From: Sperchopsis tessellata
Lineage: Eukaryota > Arthropoda > Insecta > Coleoptera > Hydrophilidae
Length of the DNA: 28,147 bases
Direction of reading: 5' to 3'
Assembly (NCBI GenBank): GCA_033557685.1
Contig: JAWQRN010000585.1
Location: 1 to 28,147 of the forward strand
Made by a program: the position numbers and the translations under genes. Positions 19,805-28,147 of this stretch are shown here, in pieces. The notes below the pieces were generated by a model. That model was not told the origin of the DNA. It saw nothing but the letters and a program-made list of their open reading frames with translations, and did no database searches. Each line of letters starts with the position of its first letter. Positions within the stretch are counted from its first letter, which is position 1.

Positions 19805-20689
19805 GTAAGTAATATTGTTCCCTCGTATATTTATACAACAATAATGTTAGAAAAAGACAAGTTATATTATACCATGATTACAACTAAATATATATCTGCA
19901 CATCTCCAAGAAATGACCATATAGTTTTTTCAAATAATCTCGTTGGTTTTATTTACAATTTCTGGTATTTAATTTTATTTTAAAAGGACCATGAAAATGG
20001 TGTTTATATAATAATATATATTTTTTAGAATAGAATACAAAAAAAGTTAAAGATAAAAAATTCATTAAATGGTAAACTGATTTTAACAACAGTTTGGATT
20101 AGGTTTTTGCATTGTCAGAACAAATCCCATTCCAAGATCGTATATTGATACTTTTTACCTTAACAGTTTATTACAAACAGAAGCTTGCAATCTTAGCTCA
20201 GTGCAACATTATAGTTGGAGCAATTAATCTTTCCTTATATGTCATTAACAGCTACGTCAAGAAAAGATATTTCGTTATTTTTCGCAACCCGAGTAAAGTA
20301 TTTGTGTTACTTGGAAGATGTGTACATTCTGTAGATTATTTCAAAATATAAATTATGATGCTGCTATTACAACTAATTATTAAACCAGCAGTATTAATGT
20401 AAATCAAAGAATAAAAAACATGGTAATGGTGAATATGAAACCAGAAATTTCTAATCAAAACTTTACTAACATTTGATGTAAACTTAGTCAGGGTAAAGTA
20501 CCATCTTTTACACCTAACTGGTATAAAAAATAAAAAAATAAATTGTTCCAACTCTACCCAGTAATGATCTGGAGAAGAATGTCTGATAACTCGCCCGGGC
20601 TAAGTAATATTAGATAATGGAAATCTGAATGCTGAGTGATACATATTGCACATTTTTAAAGAGCATGTTTTATCATTTACGTTGTATAT
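19805..20689. other. Start of the 7-kb ASCC3 intron, nothing clearly recognised
   Basis: AT-rich intron. The stretch 20112-20351 is open for 79 codons and another frame there reads FCIVRTNPIPRSY, but I cannot link either to a family. It may belong to the decayed LINE that becomes recognisable at 20690. Confidence 0.45.
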
Positions 20690-21450
20690 TTATTTAAATG
20701 ATGAAGGATGCAGAAAGAGGATATATTGCATGGGAAGAAGAACAATTAAAATACTTCAGCATACATAGAAATGACAATACAAAATGGTTTATGGTAGTCA
20801 CCAAAAATGGTAAAGAATGTACAACACAGTAGTCAGAAGAAGGAGGATCTGTATTTGACCATATAATAAGAAAAAGGCCTACATAAATAAGAAGTTTGAA
20901 AATGCAATTAACAACCCTAGGAGAATGTAGAAAATGATTAATCATGTACTAAATAATAAATATGATAACACCAAAAATAACATTGAAGAGTTAAAAACAG
21001 CAAATGAAGTATATCACACAAAAAAAAGAGTAAACCAACAATTATTTTGCAGATGTTGGTAAACATCTGGCTGAAGAAATACGGGAAGAAATTGGAGAGC
21101 CATCTTGCACATTAGCAGGAAAAGAATATAACACATTCTTTTTATACAAATGTAACTCAAAGGAAATAAAACTAATCATATCAACAGAAGAATATCAAGC
21201 CACCAGGTAATGATGGAATAAACGCGGAAAAGATAAAATAATTATGTCCTGAAATATACGGTGTCAAGAGAACTACAGCTCACAAAAATTAAAAAAACAG
21301 AAAACAACACAATATCTTGGAAACCTATTTACATAATAGAACCTAGAGATCAAATATTGATGTAGAACTAAGCACCTATTGAGCAATTAAATATGGAGTA
21401 CAACTTGGGATTGTATTAAGACCAGTTTTATAGAATATATTCTTGGCATT
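20690..21450 (+). pseudogene. LINE fragment: endonuclease-RT linker and RT start
   Basis: In plus-strand frames, MINHVLNNKYDNTKNNIEEL, then EVYHTKKRVNQQ (20936-21043) and FADVGKHLAEEIREEIGEP (21048-21104) match the linker between endonuclease and reverse transcriptase of Jockey-like LINEs. TFFLYKCNSKEIKLII (21132-21179) precedes a degenerate 'PPGNDGI' block at about 21200-21220. Then IDVELSTY and GVQLGIVLRPVL, decayed from the usual G-x-x-Q-G-x-x-L-x-P-x-L block, lie at about 21357-21432. The catalytic YADD part is absent; similarity ends near 21450. It could be from the same family as the split LINE at 11740. Confidence 0.6.
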
Positions 21451-21481
21451 TTTTTATTCTTGGGATGTGAAGGCCTTTATA

Positions 21482-21545
21482 TTTAACCTATTTATTTTTA
21501 GTTGTACATGTTTCGAAGACTATATTTTCTTCTTTATCAATACTT
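21482..21545 (-). other. Penelope/hammerhead-like motif, degenerate
   Basis: On the minus strand the segment reads TTGATAAA, GAAGA, an 8-base loop, TCTTC, GAAAC (21540 down to 21510). GAAGA (21528-21532) and TCTTC (21515-21519) are perfect complements. This is the layout of a hammerhead ribozyme core (CUGAUGA, stem II, GAAA) with two substitutions and one extra base in the first box, as seen in decayed Penelope-like element ends. It would not be expected to cleave. No Penelope protein is seen nearby. Confidence 0.3.
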
Positions 21546-21624
21546 CTTATATGTAATTTTTTTTCTTTATTTGTGTGTAATTTGCTAAGTGTTATTACTC
21601 CCAGATGTTTTTATCATGTCGTGA

Positions 21625-22425
21625 TAGAAGATTGCCAAGAGGCTTTCGATGAATTGAAGAAAGTCTTAACTAAGGCTCCAATCTTTAGTTATCCTAGAAT
21701 GGATGGATAGTTCATTTTGGACACTGATGCTAGCAACATTGGAATTAGGTCCGTACTCTCACACAAACAAGACGGTTAGGAAACAGTGACTGGTTACTTC
21801 AGCAAGACCCTCTCAAAGCCTGAGAGGAACTACTGTGTCACAAGACCAGATCTTCTGGCCGTTGTCAAAGCAATAGAGCACTTCTATAATTATCTGTATG
21901 GAAGGCAATTTCTCCTTAGAACAGATCATGCTGCACTACAATGTTTTCTTCGCTTTAATCCAATGCTTGCCAAAAAGACCCTGCCTATTGGAGTGTAAAC
22001 ATTGCCTACGCCTTGAAGAAAGAACAAAGATGCTGGCAGTCTCTCGGACAATCAAAATAAAATGAGCATAAGAAGAAGACCAAGACTTACGACCAATTCT
22101 GAACTGGAAGCAGCAAGGAAAACGACCAGCATGGAAAGAAGTAGCCAACCAGAGCTAAGCAGTGAAGACGTACTGGGCACAGTGGAACTCACTGAAGATG
22201 GTAAATGGATTGTTGAAAAGGGCCTTAAAGAACCAAGAAAGAGATGAAGGGACTTTACAGCTGGTGCTACCTAAAAAGAAAAGGCAAAAAATGTTGGAAG
22301 AACTACACAATGGAGTTTTGGCGTAAGAAAGGCAACTGTCACAATGGAGTCAATGAATGGTGCCAGAGATGCACTACCTGTTCACCAACTAATGGTCTGG
22401 AAAGTAGTTATATCACTCTCCTTTG
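21625..22425 (+). mobile_element. Ty3/gypsy retrotransposon, fragment copy 2
   Basis: This fragment covers the end of the RT connection, RNase H and the linker up to the integrase zinc finger. AFDELKKVLTKAPIFSYP precedes FILDTDASNIG (21711-21743), where the first RNase H aspartates are intact, then VTGYFSKTLSKPERNYCVTR (21786-21845), FLLRTDHAALQCFLRF (21909-21956) and later WCQRCTTCSPTNG (22356-22394), the second half of the integrase HHCC finger that copy 1 lacks. TAG stops at 21708 and 21777 match those in copy 1. The RNase H coding sequence is otherwise better preserved than in copy 1. Both ends break off without LTRs. Confidence 0.85.
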
Positions 22426-23839
22426 AAAATGTTAGAGCTTCTATCATACGTTTAGAAATTTTACATCCTATCTTTGGCATGTTCGATTGGTAAAATTAAC
22501 CAAAAATACATCAGTAGTTAGCTAATTATACATAGATGATCACAAGCATTGTAAATTTTTTTAAAAGTTGTTATGGGATTTGTATTATTAAGGACAAATC
22601 TTACATGGGATGAAGGTGTTCTACTGGTGCAGATCTATCCTTTCGATGTAGTGCCAAATATATGTAGTTATAATCTCTTGTATTCGTTACATAGAACATT
22701 GAGTACTGGTTACAGTGTCAGGTATTTTTCACTCAAATACCATTGGGAGAACATATTGTACATACATTTTATATATTAAAACCCAACTCAATCTGCAGGA
22801 GGTTACAGAAACTTAAATTTAGAAGTGAAGCCTTCAAAAAACATATTTATTAGGTAAGCATAAATATTTCACTCGCCCTCTTGTAATTTGCGAGTGTAAA
22901 ATGTCATTTGCGAACTCAGATCAAAAGAATTATATGGGGATTTGTTTTCAAACTAAATAATTTGTGGATGTATCAATTTTCTTAACTAAAAATCACTGAC
23001 AGACATTGTCAGATCAATTGTGAATCTTGGTTATTGGAACTCAAGATATGTCGGTAACTAGTGCAAACTTACAGTAGCTAATTTATAGGTTCAGTAAAAC
23101 ATTTCTATAGATTATATATTTGATTTTAACAATTTATATGAATACAACTAAAGCTTTATGATAAAACTTTCAATTTGAAAGCGCAAAAAATTTGCAGTAG
23201 ATGCTTAGGAATAGTATTGTTTAAATAACCAATCTTCATTCAAAACTTTTCATTAAAAATCCAAATACGATGCAGCAATAAGTTATTTTTACTAACTTAT
23301 TATAAAATTTGAAAATACATTTTTATCTGACTAAATCATTTTCTTTGATCATATGGACCAATAAAATTTAAATTATAGCAACAATTTTCACTATATTTTG
23401 AGCCCCACTTAATACATTTGTTAAAAGAGCTATAAAAAAAATTAAATGCAAAAGTTGTAGGGTTTCATCTTTATTTTTTTTTAAATACTACTAAAAAACC
23501 ATTGTCTGCATATTGTCAGGTGATATAAAAATAGAGGTAATTTTTAAATGGGAACTCCTATGTATGTGTTTCTCTTAGATCCTTTTTTTCTGATTTCAAA
23601 TATATAAGGGTTGATAGGTCTAGCTGTTATAGTTTTTGACATAATGGGTCTTGAAAACACTCAAAATATGCATTATTTTAAAGCTTACTGACAGAAATGC
23701 AGTTTTTATTCGTCATTTGTTATTATTATTTTATCAAAATGGTTTACATAGCAGCCGAAAAGTTTGAAATGTTTTCCTTTTATTTAAAAAACTATAAAAA
23801 TAAAAAAGTTGTAGGAAGAGAGTATATAACATTAATCCC
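22426..23839. other. AT-rich intron sequence, possibly repeat-derived
   Basis: No coding remnant is recognisable. AAAAGTTGTAGG-type strings occur near 23449 and 23805 within similar T/A-rich surroundings, hinting at the untranslated tail of a repeat, perhaps of the minus-strand LINE that follows. The open stretch at 22573-22779 has no known motif. Confidence 0.4.
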
Positions 23840-24255
23840 AAATCGCTCAGCTCCCAATGAATACTTATAGAAATTTGAGATATTTAACTATTCTATAAGT
23901 TTTGAGAATCCATTCGTCTTACTCTGTCAGGTAGTATATTATATAGTTTGTTGCATTTTGGGTTATCAAGATTCTATGGTAAGGCACCACTAAATCATTT
24001 CTTCCCGGAGCGTTAAAATAATGCCAATGTGAATTTTTTTGTGATGTCACTAATATTACTGTGCTTGTACAGAAGATAACACTTTATACTACTTTCCCTA
24101 AACTAAGCACTGCCCAGGATTCTCACTGTTTGCTTTTGGAGATTTAAATAGCATATGGTGAAATGTCCCAAATAAGTATTCCGTATGGTATCACGCTATA
24201 GAAGTTACTATAGTATTTATTACTGTTTCAAAGGATTTTAGAAGATGTGATGCAG
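23840..24255 (-). pseudogene. Jockey-like LINE, C-terminal end of reverse transcriptase
   Basis: Minus-strand reading from about 24220 downward gives VIPYGILIWDIS, then, after frame changes, NAPGRNDLVVPYHRILITQN (about 24017-23958) followed by ATNYI and a decayed LYNxLP-like end near 23935. This 'YG..fWG ... tR....l..P.hr......sp.y.g...yN.LP' order is the C-terminal end of Jockey-type LINE ORF2. Only this end is present. It is opposite in orientation to the other LINE fragments in this intron. Confidence 0.62.
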
Positions 24256-24359
24256 ACAGTTCAGTTCAGAATTATTTTTAGTTTATTGTTGTGTAGTAAT
24301 TGTATGGCTAGTTAAAAAACTATTGACTTTAAATTTAACATTAAAATATATTATGTATG

Positions 24360-26558
24360 TACAAAGGTGGTCCCCGACTTACGAACATTCGCACTTTCGA
24401 CCAAAATTTTAAATACATCAAAAATTTTAGTAACCACTATAAAACTTCAATGAATAGTCAAATTAATTAAAAATCTTAAATTCTTTAGTCGTAATTGATC
24501 AATTGACGCATTGAATTGTACCCAAATGCACCCGATGTTGTTCGAAATGTTTCAAGAAATTTCGTTAATACATAAACAGTTGTCTGTTTAAAATTGAAAA
24601 AATTTAAATTAATTACTTTTCGCGAAATTTGTTCTTACCCAATACGAACGGACCTGGCCCCGAAAGTTTCCGAATGTTGTTCGTAATGACTCAACTTCTG
24701 CTTGGATAAATTAGTTGATAACTGTCAACAAACGTATTTAGTTTTCGTGTTTATTTTTGTCCAATATGGAAATTTAGGACTGTCCAAATCTGCAACTAGC
24801 ACCATCTTAAAGAATAGCGCGCAAATTGGTGAAAAGTGCAACATAATCCTTGAAAATGACAATAATTACTAAGAAACGAAGTGGCCTTATTTCTGATATG
24901 GAGAAACTATTATTGATATGGATAGAGCATCAACTGGAAAAACGAAAGCCTCTCAGTTTCATGACAATTCAGCAAAAGCTATATTTGAAGATTTGAAGAA
25001 AATAACAGAAAAATGAAGTTGATCAAGCTTTTATGACAATCAATGGTTGGTTTAATAGATTTATAACTCAAGCAAATTTATATAATGTAAAAGTAAGTGG
25101 TAAGGCAGCCAGTGCGGATGGAAATGCTGCCAGACAATTCGTAGACAAATTTGACAAAATTTTCTACCGGAGCAGATATGGAATGTAGATGAAACTGGCC
25201 TTTTTTGAAAGAAAATGCCAAAGCAGTCATATATTCACCAAGAAACTAAAAGTATGCCTGGCTTTAAGGTATGTAAGGAGCGATTAACCCTTTTGTTAGG
25301 TGGAAACATGTCTGGTCATAAACTAAAACCCTTGCTCATACATAGCTCCGAAAATCCAAGAGCATTCAAGAATGTAAATAAAGCAGATTTGCCGGTTTAT
25401 TACTGATCTAATATAAAATCTTGGATGAAATTGGCTCTGTTTGAGGGTTGATTCTGGAATAGCTTCATACCAGAAGTCCGAACCTATTGTTAGAGAAGGA
25501 AATTCCATTCAATGTGTTGCTTCTTTTAGATAATGCACCAGGTCATCCGCAATATTTAAATGACCTATATCCTAGTGTTATTTTACTGCAACCGAATACA
25601 TCTATTCTCCAAGGTGCTATAGCAACATTCAGGCATATTATCTTCGCAAAATGTTTGAATACGTAGTAGCTGCTACTGAAAATGATCAAAAAACATTACA
25701 AGAATTTTGGAAAGACTATGACGTATCGCATGTCATAAAAAATATTGCTACTGGCTGGGAGAAGGTTACAAAACAATATACGAGTGGCATATGAAAAAAA
25801 AAAATTTAAAAAATTTGTTAATGTCAACATTTGAAGTGGAAATGGTAGTTGGGGAAATTAATGAAAGTACTGTATCGATTACTAACGAGCTAAATTTAGA
25901 AGTGGATGAAGAGGAGTTACCAAAAGAAGATTTGATGGATTTTGAATCGCAGAGACTAATGGCAGAAGATACGGAAAATGAGGAAATAGAAGAAAAAATT
26001 AAAAAAATATTTGTACTGTCTGATATGGCAGGAGCCTTCAACAAAATTAATGATGGAATGCAAATGTTTCAAAGTATGGATTCTAAAGTAGAAATATTTT
26101 AAAAAGTGGAATTATAACGATAAGAAGAAATTCACGATTCAGACAAAATTAGATCATTGTTTCAATATGAGCACCAAACCATCTAACACAAATATTGCAC
26201 CGACCCAGACGGCATCGACCAGTAAATCTAATTTTTATTAGGACAAACATCATTTTAAAAATATTTACTAAATGTTATGTTTCTATGTATTCAAAATTAA
26301 TTTTATACATATGTATGTATGTATTAAATTGCCTCAACATTGTGTATTTTGCGTGTTTCTCTTTTACTACGAATATCGGATTTGTGTACCTCTAGCATAA
26401 CGGCCTGTATAAATTTAACAATATATTTGAACAATTAAGTGATAAATCAAGTTTTATAGATTGTTTTTATGGGGTAGCAAAACAATTTTTTAAATTTTTT
26501 TGCATTTTTTATTAAAACTAAATTCGACTTACGACCTTGCCTTCGGAACTAAACTGTA
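24360..26558 (+). mobile_element. Second pogo/Tigger-like DNA transposon, right end damaged
   Basis: The left end after a TA (24360-24361) reads CAAAGGTGGTCCCCGACTTA, close to the ends of Tigger elements. The right side has the usual subterminal CGACTTACGACC and CGGAAC strings (26525-26548), but the outer inverted repeat is missing; only CTG followed by TA (26554-26558) remains. Inside is a transposase relic on the plus strand. The family differs from the element at 1089-3620, whose ends are unrelated in sequence. Confidence 0.82.
24770..26102 (+). pseudogene. Tigger-like transposase, broken, third catalytic Asp deleted
   Basis: The N-terminal helix-turn-helix is partly kept (NLGLSKSATSTILKNSAQIG, 24771-24830). 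A CENP-B-like part follows with SGLISDMEKLLLIW (about 24881-24923) and TINGWFNRF (25038-25064). The DDE core has WNVDETGLF with Asp at 25188-25190, then a TGA at 25206, the block GNMSGHKLKPLLIHSSENPR (25303-25362) and LLLDNAPGHP (Asp at 25529-25531). The third motif should contain a P-M-D-Q stretch after LQ; here TSILQ runs directly into GAIATF (25598-25631), so the last catalytic Asp is gone. The acidic C-terminal region is open at 25791-26102. Other stops and frameshifts occur. Confidence 0.85.
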
Positions 26559-26922
26559 ATACATATAATTAAAGGTAAGGTGGCCGATGGGGACTTGGAA
26601 TGGCTGCGTGAACTTTCAGCCCTGTTAGACAGAGATAGCTTTACAAAGTAGAACACCATATGCTGAATTTTAAGAAATTTATCGCTTAGCGCCGGGCAAG
26701 CCAGCAATGTAATCTTTGATATGACGTAGCCTTATCGGAGAATACTTCTAGATATTCACTACTTCGGCATTGCACAGGAATAAACTCTGGCCGCGTTTCG
26801 AATCAAATCTAGACTTGTATACAATTTAAAAATGTGCGGACTTCATTCTACACCTCTAACAGCAAAAAATATTTGTTTGGATAAAAATAAAGGTCCTATT
26901 TATTTCTATATATATTTTTTAG
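26559..26922. other. Intron end with moderately GC-rich unassigned sequence
   Basis: About 26575-26800 (GGTGGCCGATGGGGACTTGG, GCGCCGGGCAAGCCAGC) is distinctly less AT-rich than the rest of the intron but shows no frame, tRNA-like box or repeat I can name. It ends in the T-rich acceptor tract of exon E. Confidence 0.4.
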
Positions 26923-27147
26923 GGAACTCGCCTATATGATTCAAAGAAGAGTTCTTTCGTTGATTTAGATATTCTTGATGTAATGCAGATCTTCGGAAGA
27001 GCAGGAAGACCCCAATATGATTCATCTGGAACTGGCATTATCATAACAAGTCAAGAAAAGATGCATTTTTATCTTTCTGCACTTACAAATCAAATACCTA
27101 TAGAGAGTAACTTATTGAATGCTTTAACTGATAATTTAAATGCTGAG
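26923..27147 (+). CDS. ASCC3: ASCC3 exon E: motif VI (GRAGRP)
   Basis: Exon E encodes 75 codons beginning GTRLYDSKKSSFVDLDILDV and containing QIFGRAGRPQYD, motif VI, whose arginines (26998-27009) contact the ATP phosphates. It continues GIIITSQEK and ends NLNAE, the junction of RecA2 with the winged-helix domain. The acceptor is TTTTTTAG and the donor GTAATG. Both ends are phase 0. There are no in-frame stops. Only 71 bases separate it from exon F, so small ancestral-type introns coexist in this gene with the expanded ones. Confidence 0.94.
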
Positions 27148-27218
27148 GTAATGTTTTTTTTTCAAACTAAGTTATTATAAAACTTTACTCAAACACAAAT
27201 TACATATTTTCTTTTTAG

Positions 27219-27338
27219 ATTGTTCTAGGTTCAGTATCAAATATTCAAGAAGCTGTTGAATGGATGACTTTTACATATTTGTACAGGCGAATGAGAATCA
27301 ACCCACAAGTTTATGGATTGCAATATGCGGATTTACAG
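27219..27338 (+). CDS. ASCC3: ASCC3 exon F: start of winged-helix domain
   Basis: The exon begins IVLGSVSNIQEAVEWM and continues TYLYRRMRINPQVYGL, matching the first winged-helix segment that follows motif VI in ASCC3. The acceptor is TTTTTTAG. I end the exon after LQYADLQ, before GTTTTG at 27339, because the downstream open frame to 27455 no longer resembles ASCC3. That donor is weak, so the 3' edge is less certain than the other boundaries. No further ASCC3 exon is recognisable up to the end of the window; the rest of the gene must lie beyond 28147. Confidence 0.85.
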
Positions 27339-28147
27339 GTTTTGATCTTTGACATTTTGAACATCATAGAGACAATAAATATTGTTACAAACGTTTTGAG
27401 TGTGGATAAATTAAAATCACAAGCTAGTGATATATACCACAAGGCTGTTTATTGAAAATAAAAATGCACTTTGACACAAACAGTTAACAAAGCATACAAG
27501 ACTAAACTAAACGTATCACAAATTGACTATTTGTTACAGATTAATCACCTCCAAATTTCATTTATAAAATCTTTTAAAAAGCTAAATTAATTGTAAACAG
27601 GTTTGGATCTTTATATAAATAAACCATTTGAATTTAGTAATTCATAATCACTCTGCAGTATTCTACAAATTTCTATGTTCTAATAAAAGATTATTGAAAT
27701 AGTTTTCATTAACTTTGAACCGTGTTCAAGTTATGTTTACAATAGCATGCTTATGGCTTGTAACTAGTGTTTACAAAACAATGGTAACGACTTCTGTCAC
27801 GCTGATGAGTTTGTAAACATCAGCAAGCCTTACGGAGTTCCCTGAATCACACATTCTAACAATATAAAATTATAAGATATAGTGTATACTTATTATTCTA
27901 TAAAGTTGCACCAGTGGATGCGACACTGTATTATGTTAGTGCTAACAATGCTCAATGTTAGTGCTGTTTTTGACACGATACAAAAACTTGTGAATATCTT
28001 AAGAATTTGTTGCTTCCTTGGCCGTACATAAATGTGTAATTTTAATATTTGAAAAATCAAATATCAAGACAACCGGCCAAGTCGATATATTAAATACAGA
28101 AATGAACTACGTACCGCAAAATGATGGTAACAAACTAAATGCAGTGG
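27339..28147. other. ASCC3 intron after exon F, nothing recognised
   Basis: Probable intron. Minor structure only: GTTTACAAA (27769-27777) and TTTGTAAAC (27810-27818) are perfect inverted repeats; GCTGATG (27801-27807) pairs with CATCAGC (27819-27825); ATGTTAGTGCT is repeated directly within 27933-27967. None is enough to name an element. Confidence 0.5.

Noticed and set aside
19805..19924. Extension of ASCC3 exon D to the stop at 19924
   Set aside because: A consensus GTAAGT donor lies at 19805 and exon E continues the protein in phase.
27339..27455. Extension of ASCC3 exon F to the stop at 27455
   Set aside because: The added residues do not resemble ASCC3 and a GT donor follows LQYADLQ, so read-through into intron is more likely.
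27769..27825. A hammerhead ribozyme because of CTGATGAG at 27802-27809
   Set aside because: No GAAA box follows at the right distance; the bases form simple inverted repeats instead.
1..28147. Prokaryotic-type systems such as CRISPR, operons, toxin-antitoxin or phage defence
   Set aside because: No regularly spaced repeats or compact gene runs; spliced exons, poly(A) LINEs, SINEs and Tigger elements show that this is animal nuclear DNA.

Overview
This window is nuclear DNA from an arthropod, most likely an insect. It is AT-rich, intron-rich and loaded with decayed transposable elements. The only clearly functional gene is a plus-strand host gene, the orthologue of ASCC3 (activating signal cointegrator 1 complex subunit 3), a Ski2/Brr2-like DExH helicase. 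Six exons are visible: 6136-6328, 10886-11247, 11453-11645, 19680-19804, 26923-27147 and 27219-27338. They join in one open frame of 406 codons and cover the first helicase cassette from motif Ia to the start of the winged-helix region. Walker A (motif I) and everything N-terminal, and the second cassette, lie outside the window. I know the genus no better than 'insect'.

The gene occupies about 21 kb for 1.2 kb of coding sequence because three of its introns are filled with mobile elements. Upstream of the first visible exon (1-6135, presumably also intron) there are a LINE tail remnant, a complete pogo/Tigger (Jerky-like) DNA transposon with perfect 24-bp terminal inverted repeats and a TA target duplication (1089-3620), an RTE-like LINE on the minus strand (about 3735-4800), a hAT transposase relic with a BED finger (about 4975-5750) and a tRNA-derived SINE on the minus strand (about 5770-6032).

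The 4.6-kb intron after exon A holds a decayed Ty3/gypsy element (about 6740-10330). The 8-kb intron after exon C holds a Jockey/CR1-like LINE interrupted by a nested R1/LOA-like LINE (about 11945-14965), a relic of a multicopy insect gene family resembling DUF7869 proteins (about 15930-17525), and a possible small two-exon nested gene (18695-19009). The 7.1-kb intron after exon D holds another LINE fragment (20690-21450), a Penelope/hammerhead-like motif, a second gypsy copy (21625-22425), a minus-strand LINE 3' fragment and a second Tigger-like element (24362-26556).

I found no CRISPR array, operon or defence system. The points most worth following are the possible nested 84-residue gene, two stop codons shared by the two gypsy copies, the LINE-in-LINE nesting, and the near-intact inverted repeats of the first Tigger element with a 14-bp tandem duplication breaking its transposase.
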